Shown: positions 1 to 8,590 of the stretch, piece after piece
How the letters are laid out: each line of letters opens with the position of its first letter
Position numbering within the stretch: the stretch's first letter is position 1
Assembly: GCA_019116805.1 (NCBI GenBank)
Contig: DXAV01000028.1
Span: forward strand, 1 to 40,470
Source: Candidatus Bacteroides merdavium
GTDB taxonomy: Bacteria > Bacteroidota > Bacteroidia > Bacteroidales > Bacteroidaceae
DNA length: 40,470 nucleotides
Direction of reading: 5' to 3'
The notes under the pieces: model-generated
Databases searched by the model: none
What the model saw: only the letters and a program-made list of their open reading frames with translations
Told to the model about the DNA's origin: nothing
Translations under genes and position numbers: made by a program

Positions 1-41
1 GGATTTTCAGTCCTTTGCTCTACCAACTGAGCTATGACACC
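1..41 (-). tRNA. tRNA-Phe (GAA), 5' part only
   Basis: Read on the minus strand, the window edge holds the first half of a tRNA: acceptor strand GGTGTCA, T8-A9, a normal D arm (GCTC...GAGC with GTTGGTA in the loop), then GGACTGAAAATCC, which places GAA in the anticodon loop. The 3' half lies outside the window, so the T arm and acceptor pairing cannot be checked. The gene is downstream of thiL but has its own consensus promoter, so it need not depend on the sppA-thiL transcript. Confidence 0.9.
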
Positions 42-61
42 ATCATTTTGGTTTGCGGTTG

Positions 62-91
62 CAAAGGTAGTGAAAGTTTTGGATTTTGCAA
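62..91 (-). promoter_or_regulatory. Promoter of tRNA-Phe
   Basis: On the minus strand TTG (89-91) is followed after exactly 19 bases by TACCTTTG (62-69). This fits the Bacteroides sigma-ABfr consensus (-33 TTTG, -7 TAnnTTTG). Transcription should start near 55, leaving a leader of about a dozen bases before the tRNA. Confidence 0.8.
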
Positions 92-100
92 GCGGTCGGG

Positions 101-147
101 GAATAAAAAACACTGGCTGAGGCTTATCTGCCTTATAGCCAGTGTTT
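101..147 (-). terminator. Terminator after thiL
   Basis: AAACACTGGCT (108-118) pairs perfectly with AGCCAGTGTTT (137-147), an 11-bp stem. On the minus strand it runs into a T tract (105-110 is all A on the plus strand). It lies just past the thiL stop and before the tRNA-Phe promoter, so it should end the sppA-lpxK-pnp-thiL transcript. Confidence 0.85.
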
Positions 148-164
148 AATGAATAGAATATTTT

Positions 165-1247
165 TTATTTTTCCTCTTCGGAAGTTTCTTCTTCGGCTGA
201 ATAGGTGGCATTACCTCCATCTTTCAGTGGGTTCCATCCTTGTGCCTTCAGCTCGAACTCCTGGCCGTCGCGGGTGATAAGGGCACAACCCAGCTCGGCT
301 TTGGTGATGTGACCAATCAGTTTGACACCCTCCATGTTGGCCACCTTTTCGTGATCGGCGATGGGCACAGTGAACAGAAGTTCGTAGTCCTCGCCACCGT
401 TCAAGGCGCAGGTCGTGAGGTTCATGTTGAACTCTTCAGCCATAACAGCCGTCTGATAGTCGATAGGGATGTGCTCTTCATAAACGCGACACCCCACTTT
501 GCTTTGCGAACAGATGTGCATCAGTTCGGACGAAAGACCGTCGGAGATGTCCATCATGGCTGTGGGTTGTACACCCGCCTTACGCAACTGCTCTACAATG
601 TCTTTGCGAGCTTCGGGCTTGAGCTGGCGTTCCAGCAGATATTCCTTGCCAGCAAAGTCGGGTTGCATGTCCTTGTCTCCGCCTTTCAGCACGGCTTTCT
701 CGCGCTCCAGCAGCTGAAGGCCCATGTAGGCGGCACCCAAATCACCGCTGACACATATCAGGTCGGTTTCCTTGGCTCCATTTCGATAGACGGTCTTGCC
801 CTTTTCGCCTTCACCAATGCAGGTAATGCTGATGGTGAGGCCCGTGTAGGATGAGCAAGTATCACCACCCACAATGTCCACGTCGTAGGCTTCACAAGCC
901 AGGCGAATGCCGGCGTACAATTCTTCCATGTCTTCGATACAGAAGCGTTTGGACAGGCCCAGCGAGACGGTAATCTGCTTGGGCGTGCCGTTCATGGCGT
1001 AGATGTCGGAGAAGTTGACCACGGCGGCCTTGTAGCCCAGGTGCTTCAAGGGGACGTATGTCAGGTCGAAGTGTACGCCTTCGAGCAGGAGGTCGGTGGT
1101 GACCAGTACTTCCTTGTCGGCAGGGTAGGAGAGTACGGCGGCATCGTCGCCGATGCCGTAACGGGTTGACTTATGTTTGGGTTCTATGCCTTCGGTGAGG
1201 CGGTCTATCAAGCCGAACTCACCGATTGTTGCTATTTCAGTTCTCAT
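165..1247 (-). CDS. thiL: Thiamine-monophosphate kinase
   Basis: ThiL phosphorylates thiamine monophosphate with ATP to make thiamine diphosphate, the last step of the pathway, in the cytoplasm. The 360-residue protein shows the family landmarks of the PurM/ThiL fold: GIGDDAAVL at 31-39, TTDLLLEGVHFD at 50-61, DIVGGDT at 124-130, DISDGL at 233-238 and GGEDYELLFT at 284-293, with the acidic clusters that bind magnesium and nucleotide. Length is slightly above the usual 320-350 because of a glutamate-rich C-terminal tail. It is the last gene of a minus-strand run, 18 bases after pnp, and a strong hairpin follows. No TPP riboswitch is visible here. Identity is secure; co-transcription with pnp is inferred from spacing. 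Confidence 0.95.
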   Translation of the reverse strand: MRTEIATIGEFGLIDRLTEGIEPKHKSTRYGIGDDAAVLSYPADKEVLVTTDLLLEGVHFDLTYVPLKHLGYKAAVVNFSDIYAMNGTPKQITVSLGLSKRFCIEDMEELYAGIRLACEAYDVDIVGGDTCSSYTGLTISITCIGEGEKGKTVYRNGAKETDLICVSGDLGAAYMGLQLLEREKAVLKGGDKDMQPDFAGKEYLLERQLKPEARKDIVEQLRKAGVQPTAMMDISDGLSSELMHICSQSKVGCRVYEEHIPIDYQTAVMAEEFNMNLTTCALNGGEDYELLFTVPIADHEKVANMEGVKLIGHITKAELGCALITRDGQEFELKAQGWNPLKDGGNATYSAEEETSEEEK

Positions 1248-1265
1248 TCAGTCGTATCTCGTTTT

Positions 1266-2075
1266 TTAAGCTTGGTTTATCAGTTCACGCATGATGGCGG
1301 TCATGCGGGGTTGGGCGGCGTCTGCAGCTTTCTGCACTTCTTCGTGGGAAACTTCTACGATTTTGCCTTCCACGCCCAAGTCAGTGATGATGGAGATACC
1401 CAATACTTTAATCCCACAATGGTTGGCCACGATGACTTCGGGCACGGTGGACATGCCGACGGCATCAGCACCAAGGATGTTGAAGAGCTTGTATTCGGCA
1501 GGTGTCTCGAATGTGGGGCCTTGGGTACCCAGATAGACGCCATGCTGCACTTTGATGCCTTTTTCGGCGGCAATAGCATCAGCTTTACGAATGAGCTCCT
1601 TGTCATACGCCTCACTCATGTCCGGGAAGCGGGGGCCGTAGGGGATGTTCTTGCCACGCAGGGGGTGTTCAGGGAAGTAGTTGATGTGGTCGGTGATAAT
1701 CATCAGGTCACCGATTTCGAAGGCTGGATTCGTGCCGCCGCTGGCATTAGATACAAAGAGAGTCTTGATGCCCAGTTCGCGCATGACGCGGACGGGGAAG
1801 GTCACTTCCTTCATTGAATAGCCTTCGTAGTAGTGGAAACGACCCTGCATGGCCATGATGTCCTTATTGCCCAGTTTGCCGAAGATGAGTTTGCCACTAT
1901 GGCCCTCGACCGTCGAAACGGGGAAATTAGGGATATCCTCATACTTGATTTCGTATTTTTCGGTGATTTCGCCGGCCAGATTGCCTAGTCCGGTTCCTAA
2001 AATAATAGCTGTCTCAGGTTGCGTGTGCATCTTACTTTTGAGGTAAGCTGCCGTTTCTTGAATTTTTTCTAACAT
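1266..2075 (-). CDS. Purine nucleoside phosphorylase (trimeric PNP/MTAP family)
   Basis: The enzyme cleaves purine nucleosides with phosphate to free base and ribose 1-phosphate, for purine salvage. Visible motifs in 269 residues are GTGLG (27-31), the phosphate loop VEGHSG (56-61), GRFHYYEGY (78-86), NASGG (110-114), GPTFETPAEY (186-195), DAVGMSTVPE (204-213) and HEEV (244-247). Glu190 matches the purine-binding Glu of human PNP. The usual Asn of the ITN motif is Asp here (IITDL, Asp232), as in methylthioadenosine phosphorylase, which may widen specificity toward 6-aminopurines. The start codon lies inside the end of lpxK (44-base overlap in another frame), so the two are almost certainly translated from one mRNA. 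Confidence 0.93.
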   Translation of the reverse strand: MLEKIQETAAYLKSKMHTQPETAIILGTGLGNLAGEITEKYEIKYEDIPNFPVSTVEGHSGKLIFGKLGNKDIMAMQGRFHYYEGYSMKEVTFPVRVMRELGIKTLFVSNASGGTNPAFEIGDLMIITDHINYFPEHPLRGKNIPYGPRFPDMSEAYDKELIRKADAIAAEKGIKVQHGVYLGTQGPTFETPAEYKLFNILGADAVGMSTVPEVIVANHCGIKVLGISIITDLGVEGKIVEVSHEEVQKAADAAQPRMTAIMRELINQA

Positions 2076-3144
2076 AGCCGATAATGTTTTGGTTAAAGGA
2101 TTCTTGTTGGTTCAGCAGAAACTCTATTTCAATAGGAATAACATAGATATAGGATTTTAGTTCATTACTCAATGACGGATGTTCCTTCAGGCGGGCAGCA
2201 TCTTTTTCAGTTGTAATGATGAGCCGTCTGTATCCCTGCATTCGAGCAAATTCTTTTTCGATGAGTTGCAGGTCTTTGGCACTGAAGTTGTGGTGGTCGG
2301 CGAACGGGAGCAATTTTACTTGCTTGGCGTATAAGTTTACTTCTTCCACCAAAGGCTGGGGCGAAGCGATGCCTGTCACCAGCAGGACATGTTCCTCGCC
2401 GCTCAGTGCGTTGGAAACATTGTCGCTTCCGATAACCTCAGGAAACAGGGGAGTAGGAACTCCGTAGCGTATTTGCGTGAAGTAGAGCTGCTGATAGGGA
2501 TACAGGTTGACCTGCTTGGCGGTGATGTTGAAGTCTATCGGTTTGATGTCCGCAGGACATTTGGTGACGATGACAATCTGTGCGCGGTTCTTGCTTGAGG
2601 CGGGTTCGCGCAGACGGCCGGCGGGCAACAGAGCGTCTTCAGTAAACAGACGGTTATAGTCGGTGAGCAGGATATTCAAGCCGGCTTTCACATAGCGGTG
2701 TTGGAAAGCGTCGTCCAGCAGAATGGCGTCAACGGGCGGGTTGTCCAAATGTTGGAGTTGGTTGATACCGTGGCAACGGTTGGCATCGACGGCGATACGT
2801 GCCTGGGGATATTTCTTCTTCATCTGATAGGGTTCGTCGCCTATCTGCGATGCGTTACTGCCCGTATCTGCCAGAATATAGCCTTTTGTTTTGCGCTTGT
2901 ATCCCCGGCTCAGGACAGCTACATTCAATCCTTCCTGTTGCAACAAGCGGATGAGATATTCCGTGTGGGGGGTCTTGCCCGTGCCGCCCACGGTCAGGTT
3001 CCCGATACAGATGACAGGGATGTCAAAGCTCCTCGAGTGGAGGAATCTCCAGTCGAAGAGCTTGTTGCGGAGCCATACTCCCCCTCCGTAGAGCCACGAG
3101 AAGGGGAGAAGCCAGCGGTTTATCGAGACGGAACGTTCTGTCAT
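2032..3144 (-). CDS. lpxK: Tetraacyldisaccharide 4'-kinase
   Basis: LpxK adds the 4'-phosphate to the lipid A disaccharide precursor at the inner face of the cytoplasmic membrane. The 370-residue protein begins with a hydrophobic, membrane-associating segment (about 11-30), then the Walker A loop GNLTVGGTGKTP (48-59), GDEPYQM, the AVDANR segment and LLDDAFQHR, all typical of the family. Length is within the bacterial range (320-370). It follows sppA by 15 bases and overlaps pnp by 44 bases in a different frame. Linking lipid A phosphorylation to purine salvage and a signal peptide peptidase looks like a housekeeping arrangement rather than a pathway. Confidence 0.95.
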   Translation of the reverse strand: MTERSVSINRWLLPFSWLYGGGVWLRNKLFDWRFLHSRSFDIPVICIGNLTVGGTGKTPHTEYLIRLLQQEGLNVAVLSRGYKRKTKGYILADTGSNASQIGDEPYQMKKKYPQARIAVDANRCHGINQLQHLDNPPVDAILLDDAFQHRYVKAGLNILLTDYNRLFTEDALLPAGRLREPASSKNRAQIVIVTKCPADIKPIDFNITAKQVNLYPYQQLYFTQIRYGVPTPLFPEVIGSDNVSNALSGEEHVLLVTGIASPQPLVEEVNLYAKQVKLLPFADHHNFSAKDLQLIEKEFARMQGYRRLIITTEKDAARLKEHPSLSNELKSYIYVIPIEIEFLLNQQESFNQNIIGYVRKNSRNGSLPQK

Positions 3145-3159
3145 CTGCGAAAGTCTGGT

Positions 3160-4932
3160 TTATTGTACATTCAGTTCGAAAGGCAGGCGGGCCTGGATGC
3201 GATCGCATTTGTCGAAGTTCTCCAGGAAGCTGAACTGACGGTAGAGCTCACCTGCTTTGCCGCTCAGGAAGCGTGATTTCAGGTAAGTGCCTGGATTGGT
3301 CTCCAGCAGCATTTCCAGGAAGGTTTGCTTGGCCGGATAGGACACTATCGTATAGGAGTCGATGCCCGCTTTCTGACAAGCTATCTCCAGGGCACGATCC
3401 AATCCGCCCAGCTCATCGACGAGGCCGAGTCCCTTGGCCGTACTTCCCGTCCATACACGTCCTTGGGCTATCTTGTCCAGTTCGTCCTTGGCGATGCCGC
3501 GTCCTTCCGAACAACGGGTCAGGAAGAGTTCATAGCCTTGGTTTACCATGTTTTGCATCAATGCCTGCTCGCCTGGGTTCAGGGCTCGTCCTGTCGCTCC
3601 GAAGTCGGCGTATTCGTTGGTTTTCACCACGTCAAAATCAAGTCCTATCTTGTCCGTCAGTCCCTTCACGTTGGGGTACATGCCGAAGATGCCGATGGAG
3701 CCTGTCAGAGTGGTAGGTTGGGCTACAATCGTGTCGGCGTTGCACGCCATGTAGTATCCGCCCGAAGCGGCATATTCGCCCATGGACACGATGACGGGCT
3801 TTTCTTTCTTCAGCTGGCTGACGGCATACCACAACTGCTCTGAGCCATAGGCGCTTCCGCCGGGTGAGTTGACGCGGAGTACGACGGCTTTGACATCGTC
3901 GTCTTCCTGCAGGCGGCGGAGGTCGCGGATGACCTTGGAGGGGATGATGGTGGGTTGGTCGCTGAACGAGGAGCTCTCATAATCGATGATTTCGCCGCTG
4001 GCATAATAGACGGCCACAATGTTGCCGCTCTTGTCCTTGGGTACGTTCTTGCGGACGTTGATCATATCCTGCAGGCCCAGAAGGGGCAGGCGGTCGTCCT
4101 TGTCGATGCCGGCTAGGGGCTTCAGGTAGTCGCGGATGTCATTCTTATACATTAAGGTGTCCACCAGACCGTACTTGACGGCTTCTTCCGAAGGCTGGAG
4201 AGTCATCATCTGGTCGGCATATTGGTTCAGCTTGTCTTCGCTGACATTGCGGGTAGCAGATACGGCTGAGGTTATCTCTCCCCAAACGGACTGGAGGTAG
4301 GCCGTCACCTGTTCGCGGTTGGCGGGGCTCATCTCGGTGGCAATGAAGGGCTCGACGGCCGACTTGTAGGTGCCTACCTTGAAAATCTGCATCTCCACGC
4401 CTATCTTTTCCAGCAGATCCTTGTAGAAGACGGGGGTTGAGGCGAGGCCGCGCCAGTCGAGAGAACCTTTCGGGTTCATCAATACCTTGTCGGCTGCTGT
4501 GGCCAGGTAGTACAGGTTCTGTTGGTAGTTGTCGGCATAAGCTACGACGAACTTACCGCTTTGCTTGAAATCGAGCAGAGCGTTGCGTATTTCCTCAATG
4601 GCGGCATAGCCGGCGGTCAGGTAGTCCAGTTGGAGGTAGATGCCTTTGATGTCTTCGTTTTCCTTGGCTTTGCGAATGGAAGACAGGATGTCGTCCAAGC
4701 CATATATCTGATAGTCTTCGCTGAACAGGGCCTCATAAGGTATTGACTGGCTTCTCTCCCTCAGTTCGCCTTTCAGTTCCAGCATCATGACGGAGTTTTT
4801 GCTTACTTGCGTTTCGGCTTCCGACGAGGCGATGGCACTGAAGAATATCAGGATGCCTGCAAAAAACAAGACGATGAACGACAGGATGATGCCGGTCACG
4901 GTGGCAAAGGTGAATTTAAAGAAATCTTTCAT
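3160..4932 (-). CDS. sppA: Signal peptide peptidase SppA, 67-kDa type
   Basis: This membrane-bound serine protease degrades signal peptides left in the membrane after secretion. The 590-residue protein has one N-terminal membrane segment (about 7-33) and two S49 peptidase halves, the long E. coli-like form. The catalytic Lys is in GTYKSAVEPF (Lys190) and the catalytic Ser in YAASGGYY (Ser390), preceded by NSPGGSAYGSE (355-365). Domains and residues are complete, so the protein should be active. It is the first gene of the minus-strand run sppA-lpxK-pnp-thiL, with a -7 box about 40 bases upstream. Confidence 0.95.
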   Translation of the reverse strand: MKDFFKFTFATVTGIILSFIVLFFAGILIFFSAIASSEAETQVSKNSVMMLELKGELRERSQSIPYEALFSEDYQIYGLDDILSSIRKAKENEDIKGIYLQLDYLTAGYAAIEEIRNALLDFKQSGKFVVAYADNYQQNLYYLATAADKVLMNPKGSLDWRGLASTPVFYKDLLEKIGVEMQIFKVGTYKSAVEPFIATEMSPANREQVTAYLQSVWGEITSAVSATRNVSEDKLNQYADQMMTLQPSEEAVKYGLVDTLMYKNDIRDYLKPLAGIDKDDRLPLLGLQDMINVRKNVPKDKSGNIVAVYYASGEIIDYESSSFSDQPTIIPSKVIRDLRRLQEDDDVKAVVLRVNSPGGSAYGSEQLWYAVSQLKKEKPVIVSMGEYAASGGYYMACNADTIVAQPTTLTGSIGIFGMYPNVKGLTDKIGLDFDVVKTNEYADFGATGRALNPGEQALMQNMVNQGYELFLTRCSEGRGIAKDELDKIAQGRVWTGSTAKGLGLVDELGGLDRALEIACQKAGIDSYTIVSYPAKQTFLEMLLETNPGTYLKSRFLSGKAGELYRQFSFLENFDKCDRIQARLPFELNVQ

Positions 4933-4972
4933 ATTTGTTGTTACGTTTTATATGCTAACTTTTTCAAGTTAA

Positions 4973-4980
4973 CAAAGATA
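4973..4980 (-). promoter_or_regulatory. -7 box of the sppA operon promoter
   Basis: TATCTTTG on the minus strand matches TAnnTTTG and lies 41 bases before the sppA start. I see no good TTTG or TTG at the usual upstream distance, so this is a partial match. Confidence 0.5.
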
Positions 4981-5118
4981 AATAATAAGGTTGATATTTA
5001 CCTTATCTGTCGCCATCTTTTTTCTTTTGTCACAAGAAACTGGCTTTTTTGTCTGAAGATACGTCTTGTTTGGGGGAGTTTGGGCAGAGTGTGTAGCTCT
5101 TCAGTGGCCTTTTGGCGG

Positions 5119-5184
5119 TAAAAGGCCGTTTTGTCGGGAGGAAAACAATGTTTTCTTTCCAAGAACGCATTGCTTTCCTTGTGC
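5119..5184. repeat. 22-base-period array, three units
   Basis: Units start at 5119, 5141 and 5163, exactly 22 bases apart. Cores are TAAAAGGCCGTTTTG, GAAAACAATGTTTTC (a perfect 6-3-6 dyad) and GAACGCATTGCTTTC. The third unit contains the TTG that could serve as -33 element of coaX. The units are divergent in sequence but keep spacing and dyad layout, like the arrays at 25607, 34098 and 40154. Confidence 0.65.
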
Positions 5185-5204
5185 GGAGTAAAAGAATAAA
5201 GTCG

Positions 5205-5212
5205 TATCTTTG
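5205..5212 (+). promoter_or_regulatory. -7 box of the coaX operon promoter
   Basis: TATCTTTG fits TAnnTTTG. A TTG lies at 5179-5181, 23 bases upstream, slightly farther than the usual 19-20. Transcription should begin near 5217, about 20 bases before the coaX GTG. Confidence 0.6.
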
Positions 5213-5236
5213 CACGCGAAAAAATGAAAGTTTGTT

Positions 5237-5968
5237 GTGAATTTGATTATTGACATAGGGAATACGATGGCTAAGATAGCCCTCTTCGAGGGGACGGAGC
5301 TGCTGGAGGTGTCCTATGACTCCAACCGTACGCTGGCTTCGTTGCCTGAGGTCTGTAGTCGCTATCCCGTCGGACAGGCCATTGTGGCTACGGTCATTGA
5401 CCTGACCGATGAGGTTGAAGCCCGCCTGGCCGAGCTTCCCTGTCCCTTGTTGAGGCTTGGAGCCGATACGCCTCTGCCTCTTGAAAACCTGTATGAAACG
5501 CCCCGTACGCTGGGGTACGACCGCATGGCCGCCGTGGTGGGGGCCGCCGACCGCTTTCCTGGCAGGGATGTGCTGGTGATAGACGCGGGCACTTGTATCA
5601 CATATGAGTTTGTAGATGCCGCCGGCCGTTATCATGGCGGAAACATTTCGCCCGGCTTGCAGATGCGTTTCAAGGCCTTGAACCACTTTACGGGGCGTCT
5701 GCCTCTTGTGGAAGCCGAAGGACGCCTGCTGCCGATGGGGAAAGATACGGAAACCGCCATCCGCGCAGGGGTGTTACGGGGCATTGAGTATGAAATGCAA
5801 GGTTATATCGGGGAGATGAGAACTAAATATCCTGAACTTTTGGTTTTTTTAACGGGGGGCGACGAATTTTCTTTTGATACAAACTTAAAAAGTATCATCT
5901 TTGCAGACAGATTTTTAGTGTTGAAAGGATTAAACCGAATTTTGATATACAATAATGATAAGATATAA
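5237..5968 (+). CDS. coaX: Type III pantothenate kinase
   Basis: CoaX phosphorylates pantothenate with ATP, the first step of coenzyme A synthesis. The 243-residue protein shows the ASKHA-fold motifs of the type III family: DIGNT (6-10) for phosphate binding, TLGYDRMAA (91-99), [10 protein letters not shown] (116-125) and GGNISPG (134-140). The start is a GTG at 5237: the ATG at 5224 is out of frame and runs into a stop, and the frame is closed at 5225-5227, so the start must lie at or after 5228; GTG gives the standard N-terminus [10 protein letters not shown]. The last 14 bases overlap the start of the next gene, implying translational coupling. Confidence 0.95.
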   Translation: MNLIIDIGNTMAKIALFEGTELLEVSYDSNRTLASLPEVCSRYPVGQAIVATVIDLTDEVEARLAELPCPLLRLGADTPLPLENLYETPRTLGYDRMAAVVGAADRFPGRDVLVIDAGTCITYEFVDAAGRYHGGNISPGLQMRFKALNHFTGRLPLVEAEGRLLPMGKDTETAIRAGVLRGIEYEMQGYIGEMRTKYPELLVFLTGGDEFSFDTNLKSIIFADRFLVLKGLNRILIYNNDKI

Positions 5969-7217
5969 GCTGACACTCTTGGCGCTTCTGCTCGGCCTGT
6001 TTGGCGGAGTAGCGACAGCCCAAAACAATACAAATTCACCATATACGAGGTATGGATTCGGGCATCTGGCAGACCAAGGGTCGAGTAATAGCAAGGCGAT
6101 GGGCGGTGTGGCTTACGGCTTGCGCGACGGGAGTCAGGTGAACTTCGCCAATCCGGCGTCCTATACGGCGGTTGATTCTTTGACTTTCATTTTCGATGGA
6201 GCGGTTTCGTTGCAGAATACCAATTTCAGTGATGGTACCTTGAAACAGAATGCCAAAAACTCCAGTTTCGATTACATAACCATGCAGTTCCGATTGGCCC
6301 GCTGGTGTGGCATGAGCGTCGGCTTGCTGCCTTATTCGAATGTGGGTTATAGCATGGGAGAATATCGTGAAGATGTTGACAATTCTTCCAACTCCAGTTC
6401 AGTGACCTATTCGGGAGAAGGCGGTTTGCATCAGGCTTATGTGGGATTAGGCCTTAAAATATTTAAAAATCTTTCCGTTGGCGCAAATATTTCGTATCTT
6501 TGGGGAGATATTGCAAGGACGTCGGAACTGGGATTTCCCTCGGATGCGACTAAGTTCCCTTATGTGAGGACGGTGAATGCGGCCTGGAAAAGCTACAAAC
6601 TTGATTTCGGTTTGCAATATACGCAGAAGTGGGGAAAGAAAAATGCATTGACGTTGGGTGCCGTGTTCTCTCCCAAACATGATTTGGGTGGTACGACTTC
6701 GATTGCTGAAACGGTGGGAAACTCGACAACGGGTGCCACTTACACCTCGCGCGACACTGTGGCTACATATGGCATTCCGATGTCCGTGGGTGCAGGTTTG
6801 GCTTATGTATATGACAACCGTCTGACCGTTGGTGCCGATTTCCTGTGGCAGGCGTGGGACAAGGTGGAATATATGAACAATGCGGATGCCTACTGCTCAC
6901 GGATGCGTGTCGGAGTAGGAGCGGAATACATTCCGAATTTGATGGGGCGTAGTTACTTAGCTCATGTCAAGTATCGTGTGGGAGCTTATTATTCGCTTCC
7001 TTATTATAAGATAGGAAATGAGCGTGCCGCGAAAGAATTCGGAATCTCTGCCGGTTTTGGCTTGCCTATACCGCGTACCCGTTCTACGCTGAGCGTGACG
7101 GCTCAATATGCAAGGACGCAGGGGTCGAAAATCTCGTTTGTAGATGAAAATACGTTGAGGATTGTGATTGGCGTGACCTTCAATGAGCGCTGGTTCTACA
7201 AGTTTAAGGTAGATTAA
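5955..7217 (+). CDS. Outer membrane beta-barrel protein (OmpP1/FadL-like)
   Basis: A 420-residue exported protein with a clear signal peptide (positive start MIRYK, hydrophobic core, likely cut after ATA at residue 22). The mature part starts with [13 protein letters not shown] and is full of alternating hydrophobic/polar strands ending in an aromatic strand (RWFYKFKVD), as in outer-membrane barrels. The N-terminal pattern with MGG and NFANPAS resembles the OmpP1/FadL/TodX group, suggesting a hydrophobic-substrate channel, but the substrate cannot be told. It overlaps coaX by 14 bases and sits with lptC, a TPR protein and a parvulin chaperone, so it belongs to an envelope gene cluster. Confidence 0.75.
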   Translation: MIRYKLTLLALLLGLFGGVATAQNNTNSPYTRYGFGHLADQGSSNSKAMGGVAYGLRDGSQVNFANPASYTAVDSLTFIFDGAVSLQNTNFSDGTLKQNAKNSSFDYITMQFRLARWCGMSVGLLPYSNVGYSMGEYREDVDNSSNSSSVTYSGEGGLHQAYVGLGLKIFKNLSVGANISYLWGDIARTSELGFPSDATKFPYVRTVNAAWKSYKLDFGLQYTQKWGKKNALTLGAVFSPKHDLGGTTSIAETVGNSTTGATYTSRDTVATYGIPMSVGAGLAYVYDNRLTVGADFLWQAWDKVEYMNNADAYCSRMRVGVGAEYIPNLMGRSYLAHVKYRVGAYYSLPYYKIGNERAAKEFGISAGFGLPIPRTRSTLSVTAQYARTQGSKISFVDENTLRIVIGVTFNERWFYKFKVD

Positions 7218-7261
7218 GAGGAATAGACGAAAGAAATATAACAACTAAAAATTTGAATACA

Positions 7262-8584
7262 ATGAAAATTAAGACGCTTGTAGCTGTATTGCTCCTCGCA
7301 GGTGGAGCGACCGGCGCTTACGCACAAAATGACTGTAAAGCCAACAGTAGTATTTCTCACGAAGCTGCTAAGGCGAAGAACTGGAAGGATGCCTATGCTC
7401 CCTGTATGGAAGTATTGAAGGATTGTCCGACACTGAGATTTTACACTTTTACAGATGCTGAGGATATTTTGGCTGGCTTGATGAAGCCTATCAAGGATCG
7501 CAACTCGGCTGAATACAAGAAGTATTTCGACGAGCTGATGTTTGTACACGATCAGAAAATGAAGTATATGCCCGAATTCGTGGCTAAAGGTACTAAGCTG
7601 ACTTATTCGGTAGCTGGTGCATTAGGTCGTAAGGCTATTGATTATTTGACTTATGCTCCGAAACCAGATGTGAAGCAGGCATACGCTTGGTTGAAGGAAT
7701 CAGTTGAAACAGACAAGGCTGATACGTGGAGTCCTATTTTTTATTATTTCATGGATGCTTCCATGCGCATCGTGAAGGCTGATGTTTCTCATACAGACCA
7801 GTTCTTCCAGGACTACCTCAATGTGGGCCAGTTTTTGAATGATGCACTTGCTGCCGAGACAAGTGCAGCCAAGAAAGACAATCTGGAGAAGATGAAACAA
7901 ACAGTCGATGCTATCTTTATCAACAGTGGTGTAGCTGATTGTGAATCTCTTCAGAAAATTTATGGTCCTCAGGTAGAGGCCAATCAGGCAGACTCCGTTT
8001 TCTTGAAGAAGGCTATCAATGTATTGAAGATGATGAAGTGTACAGAAAGTGAAGCTTACTTCCAGGCGTCTTATTATATGTATAAGATTAATCCGACTGC
8101 CGATGCTGCTGTAGGTTGTGGTTATCAGGCATACAAGAAAGGGGATTATGAGACAGCTGTGAAATACTTTGACGAGGCTCTTGGTATGGAAACTGACAAT
8201 GCCAAGAAGGCTGAAATGGCTTATGCTGCTGCTGGTGCTATGTTCCTTGCCAAGAAGTGGGCTCAAGTACGTAGTTATTGCTACAAAGCTCTTGGTTTCA
8301 ACGAAAACTATGGCAATGCTTACATCCTGTTGGCTCAGGCCTACGGTTCAAATCCCCGTTGGAGTGATGAACCTGCTTTGAATAAGTGTACTTATTATGT
8401 AGTGCTCGATAAACTTCAGAGAGCAAAATCAGTTGACTCTTCTGTTACAGATCAGGCTAATGAACTGATTAAGACCTATTCTGCTCACCTGCCCGAAACC
8501 AAGGACCTTTTCATGTTGGGTTACAAGACTGGTGATCGTATCACCGTTGAAGGTTGGATTGGTGAGAGCACAACCATCAGATAA
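7262..8584 (+). CDS. Exported TPR protein
   Basis: A 440-residue protein of unknown function. It begins with a signal peptide (MKIKTLVAVLLLAGG... cut probably after AYA, about residue 22). The rest is helical; TPR-like repeats are plainest near residues 280-350, for example YKKGDYETAVKYFDEALGM followed by a second pair around AKKWAQVRSYCYKALGF. I start it at the ATG at 7262 because the TTG at 7253 would add three residues before a normal signal peptide. It follows the barrel protein after 44 bases and precedes lptC by 6, so it is probably a periplasmic scaffold of the same envelope operon; that role is inferred. Confidence 0.8.
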   Translation: MKIKTLVAVLLLAGGATGAYAQNDCKANSSISHEAAKAKNWKDAYAPCMEVLKDCPTLRFYTFTDAEDILAGLMKPIKDRNSAEYKKYFDELMFVHDQKMKYMPEFVAKGTKLTYSVAGALGRKAIDYLTYAPKPDVKQAYAWLKESVETDKADTWSPIFYYFMDASMRIVKADVSHTDQFFQDYLNVGQFLNDALAAETSAAKKDNLEKMKQTVDAIFINSGVADCESLQKIYGPQVEANQADSVFLKKAINVLKMMKCTESEAYFQASYYMYKINPTADAAVGCGYQAYKKGDYETAVKYFDEALGMETDNAKKAEMAYAAAGAMFLAKKWAQVRSYCYKALGFNENYGNAYILLAQAYGSNPRWSDEPALNKCTYYVVLDKLQRAKSVDSSVTDQANELIKTYSAHLPETKDLFMLGYKTGDRITVEGWIGESTTIR

Positions 8585-8590
8585 GGATTT

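Larger units (their letters stand above)
4933..5236. other. Divergent sppA/coaX intergenic region
   Basis: These 304 bases hold the two divergent promoters, a hairpin (GGCCTTTT at 5106-5113 pairing with AAAAGGCC at 5120-5127, followed by GTTTTGT) and a three-unit 22-base array (5119-5184). The hairpin is terminator-like on the plus strand but no plus-strand gene precedes it, so its role is unclear. I see no coding sequence. Confidence 0.6.
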
